A program made the translations under genes and the position numbers. Of a DNA stretch of 41,811 nt, positions 9,267 to 17,981 are shown piece after piece. Each line of letters opens with the position of its first letter. Positions within the stretch are counted from its first letter, which is position 1. The notes under the pieces were generated by a model. The model ran no database searches and had not been told where the DNA came from. It saw nothing but the letters and a program-made list of their open reading frames with translations. Source of the DNA: JAGVPT01 sp964384415 (GTDB lineage: Bacteria > Bacteroidota > Ignavibacteria > UBA10030 > UBA8401); contig CAYLMV010000024.1 in NCBI GenBank assembly GCA_964384415.1, positions 1 to 41,811 on the forward strand. The letters are read 5' to 3'.

Positions 9267-9965
9267 ATGAAATATCCGGCATTCATCGCAACCCTCGCCC
9301 TCAGCTTTGTGTTGTTGTCGTGTCAATCCGCGCAGCATAAAGTCGAGTTGAAGACCATGCAAGACAGCGTCAGCTACGGTATCGGAATGGACATCGCAAA
9401 GAACCTGAAAGCACAAATGATCGAAGTGAATCCGGATGTGGTTGCCCAGGCGCTCAAGGATATGAGCCCGGACGGCAAGCCAATGCTGACCGACGCCCAA
9501 TCGCAAACGGTCATGATGGAATTCCAATCGGTGATGATGGAAAAGCATTCGGCAAAAATGAAAGAGGCCGCGGAGAAGAACATAAAGGACGGACAGACCT
9601 TCCTTGCAGAGAACAAGAAAAAAGACGGTGTTATCACGCTCCCCAGCGGCCTGCAATACAAAGTTCTGACCCCGGGAAGCGGCAAGAGGCCGGGCGCCAA
9701 GGATAATGTCTCCGTAAATTATCGTGGATTGCTCATCGATGGAACTGAATTTGACAGCTCTGAAAAGCACGGCGGTCCTGCTGTTTTTCCGGTATCGGGT
9801 GTGATCCCAGGGCTTTCCCAAGCGCTGCAGTTAATGCAAGTCGGCTCTAAATGGCAAATTGTGGTTCCTTCTGAAATCGGATACGGTGCCCAATCGGTCG
9901 GAACTCAGATTACGCCGAACTCAGTTCTTGTTTTCGAGATAGAGTTGCTGGGAATCAAAAAGTAA
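9267..9965 (+). CDS. FKBP-type peptidyl-prolyl isomerase lipoprotein (FkpA/Mip-like)
   Basis: 232 aa. The signal peptide ends in a lipobox, VLLSC, so Cys19 should be lipidated. Residues ~30-110 form the helical FKBP_N dimerisation part (SVSYGIGMDIAKNLK, then a long charged helix), and ~115-232 form the FKBP_C isomerase domain (LPSGLQYKVLTPGSGKRPGA, NYRGLLIDGTEFDSS, GVIPGLSQALQLMQVGSKW, IPSEIGYG-like and VLVFEIELLGI). It should assist folding of exported proteins in the periplasm. AAGGA lies upstream of the ATG. The stop overlaps the start of a heptamer array. Confidence 0.92.
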   Translation: MKYPAFIATLALSFVLLSCQSAQHKVELKTMQDSVSYGIGMDIAKNLKAQMIEVNPDVVAQALKDMSPDGKPMLTDAQSQTVMMEFQSVMMEKHSAKMKEAAEKNIKDGQTFLAENKKKDGVITLPSGLQYKVLTPGSGKRPGAKDNVSVNYRGLLIDGTEFDSSEKHGGPAVFPVSGVIPGLSQALQLMQVGSKWQIVVPSEIGYGAQSVGTQITPNSVLVFEIELLGIKK

Positions 9966-10047
9966 GAGAGAAGAGAGAAGAGAAAAGAGATAAGAATTAT
10001 TGCTCAGGACTAAGAACTAACGACCCAGGACTTAGGACCACGGACAA
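9964..10047. repeat. Heptamer array running into the 5' end of the Atl frame
   Basis: About twelve in-phase 7-bp units begin on the FKBP stop codon. They start as AAGAGAG, drift through AAGAATT, and become AGGACTA/AGGACTT-type. The Atl reading frame is open across the whole array but has no ATG, GTG or TTG in it. Confidence 0.8.
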
Positions 10048-10105
10048 TACCAAGACACGGCCCTCCAACAAACCGAAGAATAAGTATTCGATTATCTGGG
10101 AGACC

Positions 10106-10393
10106 GTGAAGCAGATCCCGAAAGGAAAGGTCGCTACGTACAGTGACGTCGCAACGTTGAGCGGCCTGCCGGGTCAGCAGCGGCTGGTGGGATACGCGCT
10201 TCACAATCTTCCGGCGAATTCAAAGATTCCATGGCAGCGGGTGATTAATGCACAAGGGAAGATCTCGCTTCCGAGGCGTACCGGAGGATACAGAAGGCAG
10301 AAGAAGCTGCTGGAGCAAGAGGGGATTGTATTTCTAAACGAAACCATCGACCTGGACAAATTCGGGTTAATGCAATCGCTTGAACGGGAATGA
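10106..10393 (+). CDS. atl: Alkyltransferase-like protein (Atl), start codon unresolved
   Basis: Homologous to the DNA-binding domain of O6-methylguanine-DNA methyltransferase: IPKGKVATYSDVA, QQRLVGYALHN, then PWQRVINAQGKIS. The acceptor Cys of the methyltransferase motif PCHRV is Trp here, the mark of Atl proteins, which flip damaged guanine and hand it to nucleotide excision repair; the His is Gln. The only canonical start is GTG 10106, but in-frame codons upstream (10082 to 10105, reading KYSIIWET) look like the missing N-terminal helix of the family, so the true protein probably begins earlier, perhaps at ATT 10091 or ATC 10094. The stop overlaps the next start as ATGA. Confidence 0.78.
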   Translation: MKQIPKGKVATYSDVATLSGLPGQQRLVGYALHNLPANSKIPWQRVINAQGKISLPRRTGGYRRQKKLLEQEGIVFLNETIDLDKFGLMQSLERE

Positions 10394-10893
10394 ACATGGC
10401 GAAACAAATTCGTTTGGACGATATTGCGATCCTTCTTCAAATCTTCGGCGAGTCGTATGAGAAGCGAGCATGGCACGGGACAAACCTTCGGGGATCCATC
10501 AGGGGGTTGACCCCGAAGGAGGCGAGCTTGAGGATTTCGAAAGATCGTCACAATATCTGGGAAGTCGTGGTCCACTGCGCCTATTGGAAGTATGTCGTGC
10601 GCCGCAGACTCCTTGGAGAGAAAAAGGGATCATTCCCGTTAAAGGGGAGCAACTGGTTCAAGCGGCCGCTCCGGATGACGGAAAAGGCCTGGCAAGAAGA
10701 TATAGCGCTCCTCGAAGAAACTCACCGGTTATTACGGGATGCAATCGCATCTCAACGACCTTCCGACCTCAGGAAAAAGCAATCCGGCAGCAAGTGGACG
10801 AACCTCCAGACGATCTCGGGAATCGCATCGCACGATCTCTACCACGCCGGGCAAATTCAATTGCTCAAAAGACTTCTCAGGAAACATTCGTAG
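10390..10893 (+). CDS. DinB-like four-helix protein
   Basis: 167 aa. The layout of the DinB/YfiT superfamily is visible: HGTNLRGSIRGLT, HNIWEVVVHCAYWKY with a central His, and a C-terminal HDLYHAGQIQLLKRLL helix with two His residues. Those three His usually bind a divalent metal; superfamily members include thiol transferases and stress-induced proteins of unknown activity. Its ATG overlaps the atl stop (ATGA), so translational coupling is likely; ATG 10396 is an alternative start. Function beyond the fold is not known. The pairing with atl suggests, but does not show, a role in alkylation or other electrophile stress. Confidence 0.78.
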   Translation: MNMAKQIRLDDIAILLQIFGESYEKRAWHGTNLRGSIRGLTPKEASLRISKDRHNIWEVVVHCAYWKYVVRRRLLGEKKGSFPLKGSNWFKRPLRMTEKAWQEDIALLEETHRLLRDAIASQRPSDLRKKQSGSKWTNLQTISGIASHDLYHAGQIQLLKRLLRKHS

Positions 10894-10924
10894 ACTTTAA
10901 TATCGAAAGCCAATAGGAGATACC

Positions 10925-12976
10925 ATGAAGGTTCGTCTTCGGGCAGTCGTTTTTCCAATTGTCGTCGCGTTCCGGCTCATCGCGCAGGACGGGACAAACG
11001 TTCTCGACAACAAGACGCGTGACCTCTTTCACGAATCGCTGAGCGGCGAGTTGGCAAAGGAACATGTCATCCAAATTACGCGATACCATCGCATCCAGGG
11101 ATCGAGACAATACCGGGAAGCGGCCCACTACGTACTTCAACAGCTCCGGAATTACGGGTTTTCGGAGAAAGACGCGTACATCGAAACGTTCACGTCGGAC
11201 GGGAAAGTGACATACCAAACATGGCAGTCTCCCTCGGGCTGGGACATTTCGTCGGCCGAGCTCCGAATGGTTGAGCCGTACGACGAGCGAATCGTCGGCT
11301 ACCCGGAGATCGCGATGAGCGTGATGACGTACTCCAACCCCGGCAACGTCACCGCAGAACTTGTCTGGGTGGGAGACGGGACCCGCGATGAAGATTATGC
11401 GGGAAAAAATGTGAGGGGAAGATTGGTTCTGGCAACGGGGTACGGCGGCGCCGTTCACCGTCTGGCCGTTCTTAAGTATGGAGCCAAAGCAGTCGTCTGT
11501 TTTCTTGACGATGACCGCGCGAAGGAACATCCCGACATGCTTCAATACACCGGCATGTGGCCGAGAACCGACGAGCTGAGCCGAGTGACATTTGGGTTCA
11601 ATCTTACGAACAGACAGGGGACCAAGCTCCGGGATATGCTGACGGCCGGCAAGAAAGTCGTTCTCCATGGCGAAGTGAAAGGAATCGGACTTGAGCCGTA
11701 CTTTATGGATGTCGTTGTCGCGCACATCCGCGGCACCGAGCGTCCCGAAGAAGAACTTGTCTTCAGCGCTCACCTCGATCATCCTAAGGAATCTGCGAAC
11801 GACAATGCAAGCGGCTCTGGCGCAATTCTTGATATCGCCCGCACATTGAAAGAGCTTACCGACAACGGACGTCTCCCGAAACCAAAACGGTCATTCCGCT
11901 TCGTGTGGGTGCCGGAGTGGAACGGAACGATGCCCTACATCGACGCGCACCCCGAGCTTGTCGGGCCGGCGCTGGGCGGAAAATTTCTCGCCAATATGAA
12001 TATGGATATGGTGGGCGAGAACCTCGATCTGCTCCATTCCGAATTAGGCCTCACCCGCACACCGGACTCAAATCCCTCTGCGGTGAACGATGTGGTTGAG
12101 AACATGGCGCGCATGGTTGACGGCATGGACATCCGCACTCCGCGGGGGAGCTTGTCGGCATTCAACTATCGCATTACTCCGTACGAAGGGGGGAGCGATC
12201 ATATGATGTTCATCGACAGGAAAATTCCGGGCGTGATGTTCACTCATTCGGATTACACGCATCATACTTCCGACGATACGCCGGATAAAGTTGACCCGGT
12301 TGAATTGGAGCGATGCGAAGTGATCGCGGCCGGGGCGATGTGGTATCTTGCCAATCTCGACAAGAATCAGGCGATCGACCTTGTCCATCTTACGGAGGCA
12401 AATTCCGCAAAGCGGCTTGCGGAGAAGGGAAGAAGCCTTCTGCAGACTACGGCCGTTGCTTCCGGCAAAGACCTCGCCGACGCATGGGGGAATGCCCTCT
12501 CTGCAATTTCGCACCGCGCACAGTGGGAGGAGGAGACGATCGAGTCGATTCTTACTTTCAATGCGGATAAGTCTGTGGAGAAGGAAGTCGTTTCGGCCAA
12601 AGCGGAACTCCTTCGCCAAAAAGACTACTTCGTCAGCCGCCTGAATTCCGCTGCCGATGCCCGAGGCGTAAAGGGCGACCGGCCATCAGCCGACCCTCAT
12701 CCGGATCAGCGCATTCCGGTCCGGCTTACACGGGGACCGCTCGATTTCGGTCTCCCTGCAAGCAAGTTGAAAGGAAACGATTCGCTCTATTACAGTTCTC
12801 CGGAATTCACGCTCGGGGGAGATGTGCGATTCGAGTTGGTCAATTTCGTTGATGGAAAGAACTCCATCTCGGATATTCGGGACGCGCTGAGTGCAGAGTT
12901 CTGGCCGCTTGAAACGAAACTTGTGGCGCATTATCTGGATGACCTGGTCAAAGTGGGGGTGATAAAGTGGAAATAA
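10925..12976 (+). CDS. Exported M28 family zinc peptidase with PA domain
   Basis: 683 aa. A short hydrophobic N-terminus (FPIVVAFRLIA) looks like a signal peptide. Residues ~150-260 resemble a protease-associated domain (NVRGRLVLATGYGG, then KYGAKAVVCF). The M28 core carries the zinc ligands: His283 in SAHLDH, Asp293 in NDNASGSG, Glu331 in VPEWNG, Asp361 in MNMDMVGE, and His446/447 in the HHTSDDTPDKV motif. The last ~50 residues (FVDGKNSISDIRDALSAEF, then DLVKVGVIKW) look like a small winged-helix domain of the PqqD kind. Probably an aminopeptidase on peptides outside the cytoplasm. AGGAG precedes the ATG. Confidence 0.88.
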   Translation: MKVRLRAVVFPIVVAFRLIAQDGTNVLDNKTRDLFHESLSGELAKEHVIQITRYHRIQGSRQYREAAHYVLQQLRNYGFSEKDAYIETFTSDGKVTYQTWQSPSGWDISSAELRMVEPYDERIVGYPEIAMSVMTYSNPGNVTAELVWVGDGTRDEDYAGKNVRGRLVLATGYGGAVHRLAVLKYGAKAVVCFLDDDRAKEHPDMLQYTGMWPRTDELSRVTFGFNLTNRQGTKLRDMLTAGKKVVLHGEVKGIGLEPYFMDVVVAHIRGTERPEEELVFSAHLDHPKESANDNASGSGAILDIARTLKELTDNGRLPKPKRSFRFVWVPEWNGTMPYIDAHPELVGPALGGKFLANMNMDMVGENLDLLHSELGLTRTPDSNPSAVNDVVENMARMVDGMDIRTPRGSLSAFNYRITPYEGGSDHMMFIDRKIPGVMFTHSDYTHHTSDDTPDKVDPVELERCEVIAAGAMWYLANLDKNQAIDLVHLTEANSAKRLAEKGRSLLQTTAVASGKDLADAWGNALSAISHRAQWEEETIESILTFNADKSVEKEVVSAKAELLRQKDYFVSRLNSAADARGVKGDRPSADPHPDQRIPVRLTRGPLDFGLPASKLKGNDSLYYSSPEFTLGGDVRFELVNFVDGKNSISDIRDALSAEFWPLETKLVAHYLDDLVKVGVIKWK

Positions 12977-12989
12977 TACATCCGGTGCT

Positions 12990-13844
12990 ATGAAGCGTCT
13001 TCTTCTCTTGGCATTGTGCGCTCTCTTTCTCTTCATGGGATCGGGAGGACAACAGGCCTCCCGCCGTGTTGAGGGAGTGTACCGCGTTTTTATGGGGAGA
13101 GAGGGCGGATGCGATGTCTGGATTGTGGATGGCGCCACCGTGAGGAGGGAACTCTACCCTGAATTCCTCTACGGCGGGAACGGTCAACGATACAGGTTTA
13201 TTCCTCTCCATGAGGTTTGGATAGACAATGCCGTCGCAGCGGAAGAATACCGCTATACGTTGGCCCATGAACTGCACGAGCGGGAACTCATGGCGCGCAG
13301 CGGTTTATCATACGATGATGCCCACGACAGCGCCCTCGCCCTCGAGCGGAGCATGCGCCAATCGGATGACTCGCTGGCCAGGGCTCATGAGAATGCATTA
13401 GCGCGCGTCTCGCCTGCCGATTGTGACGGAGTAAAAGAAATTGCAGACCTCCCCGATTCGATCTCTCTTCACGGCATCTATCGCGCGCCGCTTGGAAATC
13501 GGGGAGCAGTTGCGATCTGGATTGTGGACGGTGCCGCAGTGCGTCGCAGCATCTATCCTGATTTTGGGTTGAGCGGCAACGATCTTGCCTGCCGTTTCAT
13601 TCCTCCAAAAGAAATTTGGATCGATGCACAAATATCGTGCGAAGAAACGGAGTTTTCGATAGCCACGGAGCTTCGCGAACGCGAGTTCATGGCCCGCGGA
13701 AAACCTTACGACGATGCTTACGAGGCTGCGATACTTCAAGTGATGGCAGTCAGGAGGGACAAGGCTGATTCCGCCAGTCATCGACACGGCATCGCTGTCC
13801 CGGCACTTCTCGACCGGGAAATCGGCACCGGCGACGAAAAGTAG
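12990..13844 (+). CDS. Secreted protein with tandem HELHE-type domain, second copy degenerate
   Basis: 284 aa with a signal peptide (about 1-22). It is a direct duplication: residues ~30-120 and ~163-250 share VWIVDGA-V-RR-YP-F, a GGN/SGN turn, RFIP followed by EVWID or EIWID, an EE pair, and an ELxERExMAR helix followed by YDDA. Copy 1 has a metal-site look with His93, Glu94, His96, Glu97 and His112 (AHELHERE, then DDAHDSA). In copy 2 these become Thr226, Glu227, Arg229, Glu230 and Tyr244, so every His is lost. Similar single-copy HELHE proteins occur in phages and bacteria as hypotheticals. No function is established. It lies 13 bp after the M28 peptidase and is probably co-transcribed. Confidence 0.75.
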   Translation: MKRLLLLALCALFLFMGSGGQQASRRVEGVYRVFMGREGGCDVWIVDGATVRRELYPEFLYGGNGQRYRFIPLHEVWIDNAVAAEEYRYTLAHELHERELMARSGLSYDDAHDSALALERSMRQSDDSLARAHENALARVSPADCDGVKEIADLPDSISLHGIYRAPLGNRGAVAIWIVDGAAVRRSIYPDFGLSGNDLACRFIPPKEIWIDAQISCEETEFSIATELREREFMARGKPYDDAYEAAILQVMAVRRDKADSASHRHGIAVPALLDREIGTGDEK

Positions 13845-13984
13845 CCCGCTGCCGTTTTCCCTCAACCCTCGTCCCATTCCTTGCTTCTCTCCCCAATAAT
13901 CACTAAACTTTTCGAAGGAACGACGGCGTTCGCGTTGATGACGTTACGGGCTTCCCTTCGGTCCACTTTCGAGGAGCATTCATC

Positions 13985-14557
13985 ATGAAACGCTCTTTCC
14001 CGAGATTACTACCCTGGTCTATCCTTCTTCCTCTGTTCCTTGCCCTATCATTTATTGGATGTTTAGTCAGCGAGACCACGCAGTTTACGATCACGATGAA
14101 TGACGATGGTAAAGGCGGAACAATGGTAACCGTTATGCGTAATATCCAGTCGGAAGAAACAGAGAGCGATCGGCAGGCGAAGGATTTTGACGAGGCAATT
14201 CGTGCGTGGAAGGAGGACGATTACCTGCTGGAGCGCATGCACAACGGCCTATACGTCAAAGACCGCGCCCTCTCGCTGGAGGGGAACCAGCTCGTCTGGC
14301 GTGAGACGGCAATCTTTTCAGATCTGGGTGATGTTTTCAGGCACGAATACAAGGAAGATACGCTTCGGTTTATCATCAAGGACGATCAGAAAATTGTCGC
14401 CACCAACGGAACGGTTCTCGCAACGAAAGACAGCACGATCGTATTTTGGGCTGTCGCGAAAGCGAAAGAGATCTCGCTGACAACGAGAGCCGACAGTTTC
14501 AGCGCGAAGTCGGATTTCGCCTCGCGCTTCAAACGCTACCTGCAGGAATCCCAATAA
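13985..14557 (+). CDS. Hypothetical lipoprotein
   Basis: 190 aa. The signal peptide ends LALSFIGC, so Cys26 should be lipidated. The mature part is polar, with beta-strand-like stretches (QFTITMNDDGKGGTMVTVMR, TLRFIIKDDQKIVATNG) and ends in a helix. I recognise no family. GAGGAG lies ahead of the ATG. The following glycosyltransferase starts 18 bp after the stop, so both may be expressed together. Confidence 0.75.
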   Translation: MKRSFPRLLPWSILLPLFLALSFIGCLVSETTQFTITMNDDGKGGTMVTVMRNIQSEETESDRQAKDFDEAIRAWKEDDYLLERMHNGLYVKDRALSLEGNQLVWRETAIFSDLGDVFRHEYKEDTLRFIIKDDQKIVATNGTVLATKDSTIVFWAVAKAKEISLTTRADSFSAKSDFASRFKRYLQESQ

Positions 14558-14574
14558 CGATTCGCATTCGTTCA

Positions 14575-16125
14575 ATGAAATCTCGTTTCTTCTCTCGCCA
14601 GACCATCGACACCGGAACGCTGTTTCTGCTCTCGTTTGCCGCCGTCAAGCTGCTCATCCATTTCTATACCAACGCATTTGCCGGATACGGAATCTTCCGC
14701 GACGAGCTCTATTATGCCGCATGCAGCGAGCATCTCAGCGCGGGATATGTTGACCAGCCGCCGTTGTCGATATTTATCCTCGCGCTGAACAGGATCATTC
14801 TCGGCAATTCTGTCTTTGCTCTCCGGTTTCTTCCCGCAGTTGTCGGCGCCATCACAGTTTTCCTTACCGGTCGGATGACGCGCGAGCTCGGGGGAGGACG
14901 TTTTGCCCAAGCCCTCGCCTGCATTGCCAGTATCGTTTCACTGATTTTTCTCGGCAGCGATTCGATTTACTCTATGAATAGTTTTGACGTGCTCTTCTGG
15001 GCCTGGAGCGCGTACCTTCTGATCCTTCTCTTTAAAACGGGAGATAAGAAACACTGGCTTCAGCTTGGCCTTCTTCTCGGCTTCGGACTTCTGAATAAAA
15101 TCAGCGTTCTCTGGCTGGGCTTTGGAATTCTTGCAGGCGTTGCACTGACGCCCGAACGCCGCTGGTTGAAGACGGAGTTTCCATACATTGCAGCATTTAT
15201 CGCATTCGCACTCTTCCTTCCCTACATACTCTGGAATGCCTCCCACGATGTCGCACACCTCGAATTTATCCGGAATGCTTCGGGTCAAAAATATTCTTCC
15301 CTGACGCCGAAGATCTTTCTCATCGGCCAGATCCTGGTGCAGAACCCGGTAACGCTTCCACTCTGGATTTCGGGATTATTCGTATTCCTTTTTTCGAAGC
15401 CGGAGCACCGTTATCGTTCTCTTGGACTTTTGTATCTGGCCGCGGTTGCGATACTGTTGATCAACGGTCACAGCAAGCCTGAGTACGCTTCGCCGGCATA
15501 TTCAATGTTGTTCGCGGGCGGCGCTGTCGGCATCGAACGGTGGTGCTCGCATCGGTATCTCCGGTGGTTAAAACCGCTGTATCTGGTTGTCTTGGCCGGA
15601 GGCATCGTTCTCGCGCCGGTGACGCTGCCGATACTCCCGGTCGAGTCTTACATCCGCTATGCCGATGCGCTCGGCCTCGCGCCGACGACGCCCGAAGGAA
15701 AGAAACTGGACAAGCTCCCGCAGTTCTACGCCGACATGTTTGGATGGGAAGATAAAGCCGCGGCGATCGCAAAAGTACTTCATTCGCTGTCAGCAGAAGA
15801 CCAGCAGAAATGCGCGATCTTCGGAGACAACTACGGGCGCTCCGCCGCTGTTGACTATTATTCCCGAAAATACAACTTGCCCAAAGCGATCGGTTCGCAC
15901 AACAATTATTGGCTTTGGGGCCCGCGCGGCTACACCGGAGCCCTGGTGATCATCCTCGGCGGCAATCTCAAAGACAAAGTCGACAGGTTCGAAAGCGTCA
16001 CAATCGCGGATACGGTCAGGACAGAATATGCCATGCCGTATGAAAACAATCTGCCGATTTACGTTTGCCGGAATCTGAAAGTTCCCCTCAACCAAATATG
16101 GCCGCAGTTAAAGCATTATGAATAG
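14575..16125 (+). CDS. GT39-family (ArnT-like) membrane glycosyltransferase
   Basis: 516 aa with about ten to eleven membrane segments. The first periplasmic loop carries the family signature FRDELYYAACSEHL followed by GYVDQPPLS, where the Asp-Glu pair is the likely catalytic site of protein mannosyltransferase/ArnT enzymes that use polyprenyl-phosphate sugars. A DSIYSMNSFDVLFW segment and LLNKISVLWLGF also match. The C-terminal ~150 residues form a soluble domain (CAIFGDNYGRSAAVDYYSRK, then NNYWLWGPRGY). Sugar and acceptor are unknown; lipid A, protein or a surface glycan are all possible. The frame extends 43 codons upstream into the lipoprotein gene; I prefer ATG 14575 because the similarity starts after it. 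Confidence 0.85.
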   Translation: MKSRFFSRQTIDTGTLFLLSFAAVKLLIHFYTNAFAGYGIFRDELYYAACSEHLSAGYVDQPPLSIFILALNRIILGNSVFALRFLPAVVGAITVFLTGRMTRELGGGRFAQALACIASIVSLIFLGSDSIYSMNSFDVLFWAWSAYLLILLFKTGDKKHWLQLGLLLGFGLLNKISVLWLGFGILAGVALTPERRWLKTEFPYIAAFIAFALFLPYILWNASHDVAHLEFIRNASGQKYSSLTPKIFLIGQILVQNPVTLPLWISGLFVFLFSKPEHRYRSLGLLYLAAVAILLINGHSKPEYASPAYSMLFAGGAVGIERWCSHRYLRWLKPLYLVVLAGGIVLAPVTLPILPVESYIRYADALGLAPTTPEGKKLDKLPQFYADMFGWEDKAAAIAKVLHSLSAEDQQKCAIFGDNYGRSAAVDYYSRKYNLPKAIGSHNNYWLWGPRGYTGALVIILGGNLKDKVDRFESVTIADTVRTEYAMPYENNLPIYVCRNLKVPLNQIWPQLKHYE

Positions 16126-16172
16126 GCGGGCCGGAACTGGCCGAGTATTCACATCATAGCCGGGCGCAAATC

Positions 16173-16619
16173 ATGATCATCGATGTGATCGAGAATGCCG
16201 AAAAGTATCTCCCGCTCAATCCGCGGTTTGCCGAAGCCTTTCGCTATCTGAGATCTCCGGCCGCGAGCGCGTTGACGTCCGCCCCCGCCGACATCGACGG
16301 CGAAAACCTTTATGCTATTGCAAGCCGGAAGCCGGGGAAGCGGAAGTCCGAAGCAAAGCTCGAGGTCCATCGGAAGTATGTTGATATCCATTACGTGCTG
16401 GCCGGCGTGGACTCCATGGGTTGGAAGCCCGCCCGCAAATGCTCCGACCTGCTTTCTCCCTTCGACGAAGAAAAGGATACCGCTCTTTTCAACGACGAGC
16501 CGTTGCTTTGGTGCGACATTCCCCCAGGCTCGTTTGCCATTTTTTTCCCCGAGGATGCTCATGCGCCGATGGTTTCCGACGGGGAAATACATAAAATAAT
16601 TTTAAAAGTGGCAGTCTGA
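16173..16619 (+). CDS. YhcH/YjgK/YiaL (EbgC-like, DUF386) family protein
   Basis: 148 aa, full family length. Recognisable by the double-stranded beta-helix motifs EVHRKYVDIHYVLAG and IPPGSFAIFFPEDAHAP, whose His and Glu residues bind a metal in structures of relatives. Relatives accompany sugar or sialic-acid catabolism, and EbgC is a beta-galactosidase subunit; the exact reaction is not settled. Here it lies 34 bp ahead of pduS on the same strand. That may hint at a carbohydrate-derived substrate for a microcompartment, but the link is only positional. Confidence 0.85.
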   Translation: MIIDVIENAEKYLPLNPRFAEAFRYLRSPAASALTSAPADIDGENLYAIASRKPGKRKSEAKLEVHRKYVDIHYVLAGVDSMGWKPARKCSDLLSPFDEEKDTALFNDEPLLWCDIPPGSFAIFFPEDAHAPMVSDGEIHKIILKVAV

Positions 16620-16653
16620 TGCTTTTTTCAAATAGAAAGAACTTGAAAATTCG

Positions 16654-17967
16654 ATGAACGTTGACCAAAAGATAAGAGAAGCCGGAGTTGTAGGATGCGG
16701 AGGGGCGGGCTTTCCTTCCCATGTCAAGGCGTCGTCGAAGGCCGAAGTCGTGCTTGGAAACGGGGCGGAGTGCGAACCCCTGCTCCACAAAGATCTGGAA
16801 CTGATCACGCGCGAACCGGACGCGGTTGTAAACGGAATGCAGATCTTAATGTCATCCACAGGCGCGAAGAAGGGGATCCTGGGGATCAAAAAAAAGTATG
16901 CTGAAAAGCTTGCAGGGGTGAACTCTGCGATCGGCAAGAAGGCGATTGAGTTAAAACTTCTCGGAGATTATTACCCGACCGGAGATGAATACATCCTCGT
17001 CTATGAAGCCACGAAGAAGCTGATCCCGCCCCAGGGAATACCTCTGGACGTCGGCATCGTTGTCAACAATGTGGAGACGTTGCGGAACATCCATGAGGCT
17101 TCGGAAGGAATTCCGGTGACGGCAAAATGCATATCGGTGGCCGGTGCGGTGAAGCAGCCATCCACATTCACGGTCCCGATCGGGATCAGCTTTGCCGAAG
17201 TGATCGCGGCGGCAGGAGGAGCATCCGTGCCTGAGTATGCCGTCTTCGTCAGCGGAATCATGATGGGCAAACTTTCAGGCGATATGAGTTTGCCGATTAC
17301 CAAAACATGCGCTGGCTTGGTCGTTCTGCCGGTCGCGCACCGGTTGATCACTCGAAAAAGCCTTCCCGAACAAACGATGCATCGTATCGGGAAATCTGCA
17401 TGCGACCAGTGCAGTTACTGCACGGAGTTCTGCCCCCGCTACCTGCTGGGGTATGACGTCCAGCCTCACAAAGTGATGCGGAGCCTCAGCTTTACGGCTT
17501 CCGGCGAGGACTTGTGGAATCAATGGGCCCAGCTCTGCTGCTCATGCGGCCTGTGCACGCTCTATGCTTGTCCGGAAGATCTCTATCCCAAAGAAGCGTG
17601 CGACAAGGCGAAGGTTGATCTCAAAGCAAAAGGGTTACAATGGGACGGCAACCGTGAAATCACCCCGCATCCCATTTACGACGGCCGGCATGTTCCTTTG
17701 AGTCAGCTCATCGGCAAGCTTGGCGTGAAAGATTACGATGTGCCGGCTCACTATCGCGAAACGAAATTCTCGCCTAAGAAAGTACGAATTCCGCTGCAAC
17801 AGCATATCGGCTCTCCCGCGCTGCCGGTGGTGGCTGTTGGAAAACAAGTAAAGGCGGGGGATCTGATCGGTGAGATCCCGCAGGGAAAACTCGGAGCGAG
17901 AGTTCATGCAAGCATCGGCGGCGTTGTCGTCTCGATAGGGGATGAAATTGTACTTGAACAAAAGTAG
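16654..17967 (+). CDS. pduS: PduS-like RnfC-related iron-sulfur flavoprotein
   Basis: 437 aa. The N-terminal NuoF/RnfC-like nucleotide-binding fold starts GVVGCGGAGFPSHVK and continues with NGAECEPLLHKD, followed by an SLBB domain around residues 155-235. Two [4Fe-4S] motifs follow: Cys250/253/256/260 (CDQCSYCTEFCP) and Cys295/298/301/306 (CCSCGLCTLYACP). The tail (IGSPALPVVAVGKQVKAGDL onward) is a lipoyl-like barrel. In propanediol-utilising microcompartments PduS is a cobalamin reductase that moves electrons across the shell with PduT. The gene pair pduS-pduT is kept here (14-bp gap) but no diol dehydratase, B12 gene or other shell gene is in the window. Confidence 0.88.
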   Translation: MNVDQKIREAGVVGCGGAGFPSHVKASSKAEVVLGNGAECEPLLHKDLELITREPDAVVNGMQILMSSTGAKKGILGIKKKYAEKLAGVNSAIGKKAIELKLLGDYYPTGDEYILVYEATKKLIPPQGIPLDVGIVVNNVETLRNIHEASEGIPVTAKCISVAGAVKQPSTFTVPIGISFAEVIAAAGGASVPEYAVFVSGIMMGKLSGDMSLPITKTCAGLVVLPVAHRLITRKSLPEQTMHRIGKSACDQCSYCTEFCPRYLLGYDVQPHKVMRSLSFTASGEDLWNQWAQLCCSCGLCTLYACPEDLYPKEACDKAKVDLKAKGLQWDGNREITPHPIYDGRHVPLSQLIGKLGVKDYDVPAHYRETKFSPKKVRIPLQQHIGSPALPVVAVGKQVKAGDLIGEIPQGKLGARVHASIGGVVVSIGDEIVLEQK

Positions 17968-17981
17968 AGAGAGGAAGCAGC

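Noticed and set aside
10877..11782. 301-codon open frame antisense to the M28 peptidase
   Set aside because: The sense strand carries all zinc ligands; the antisense product resembles nothing.
14446..14574. 43-codon N-terminal extension of the GT39 enzyme
   Set aside because: It overlaps the lipoprotein gene in another frame and has no family similarity.
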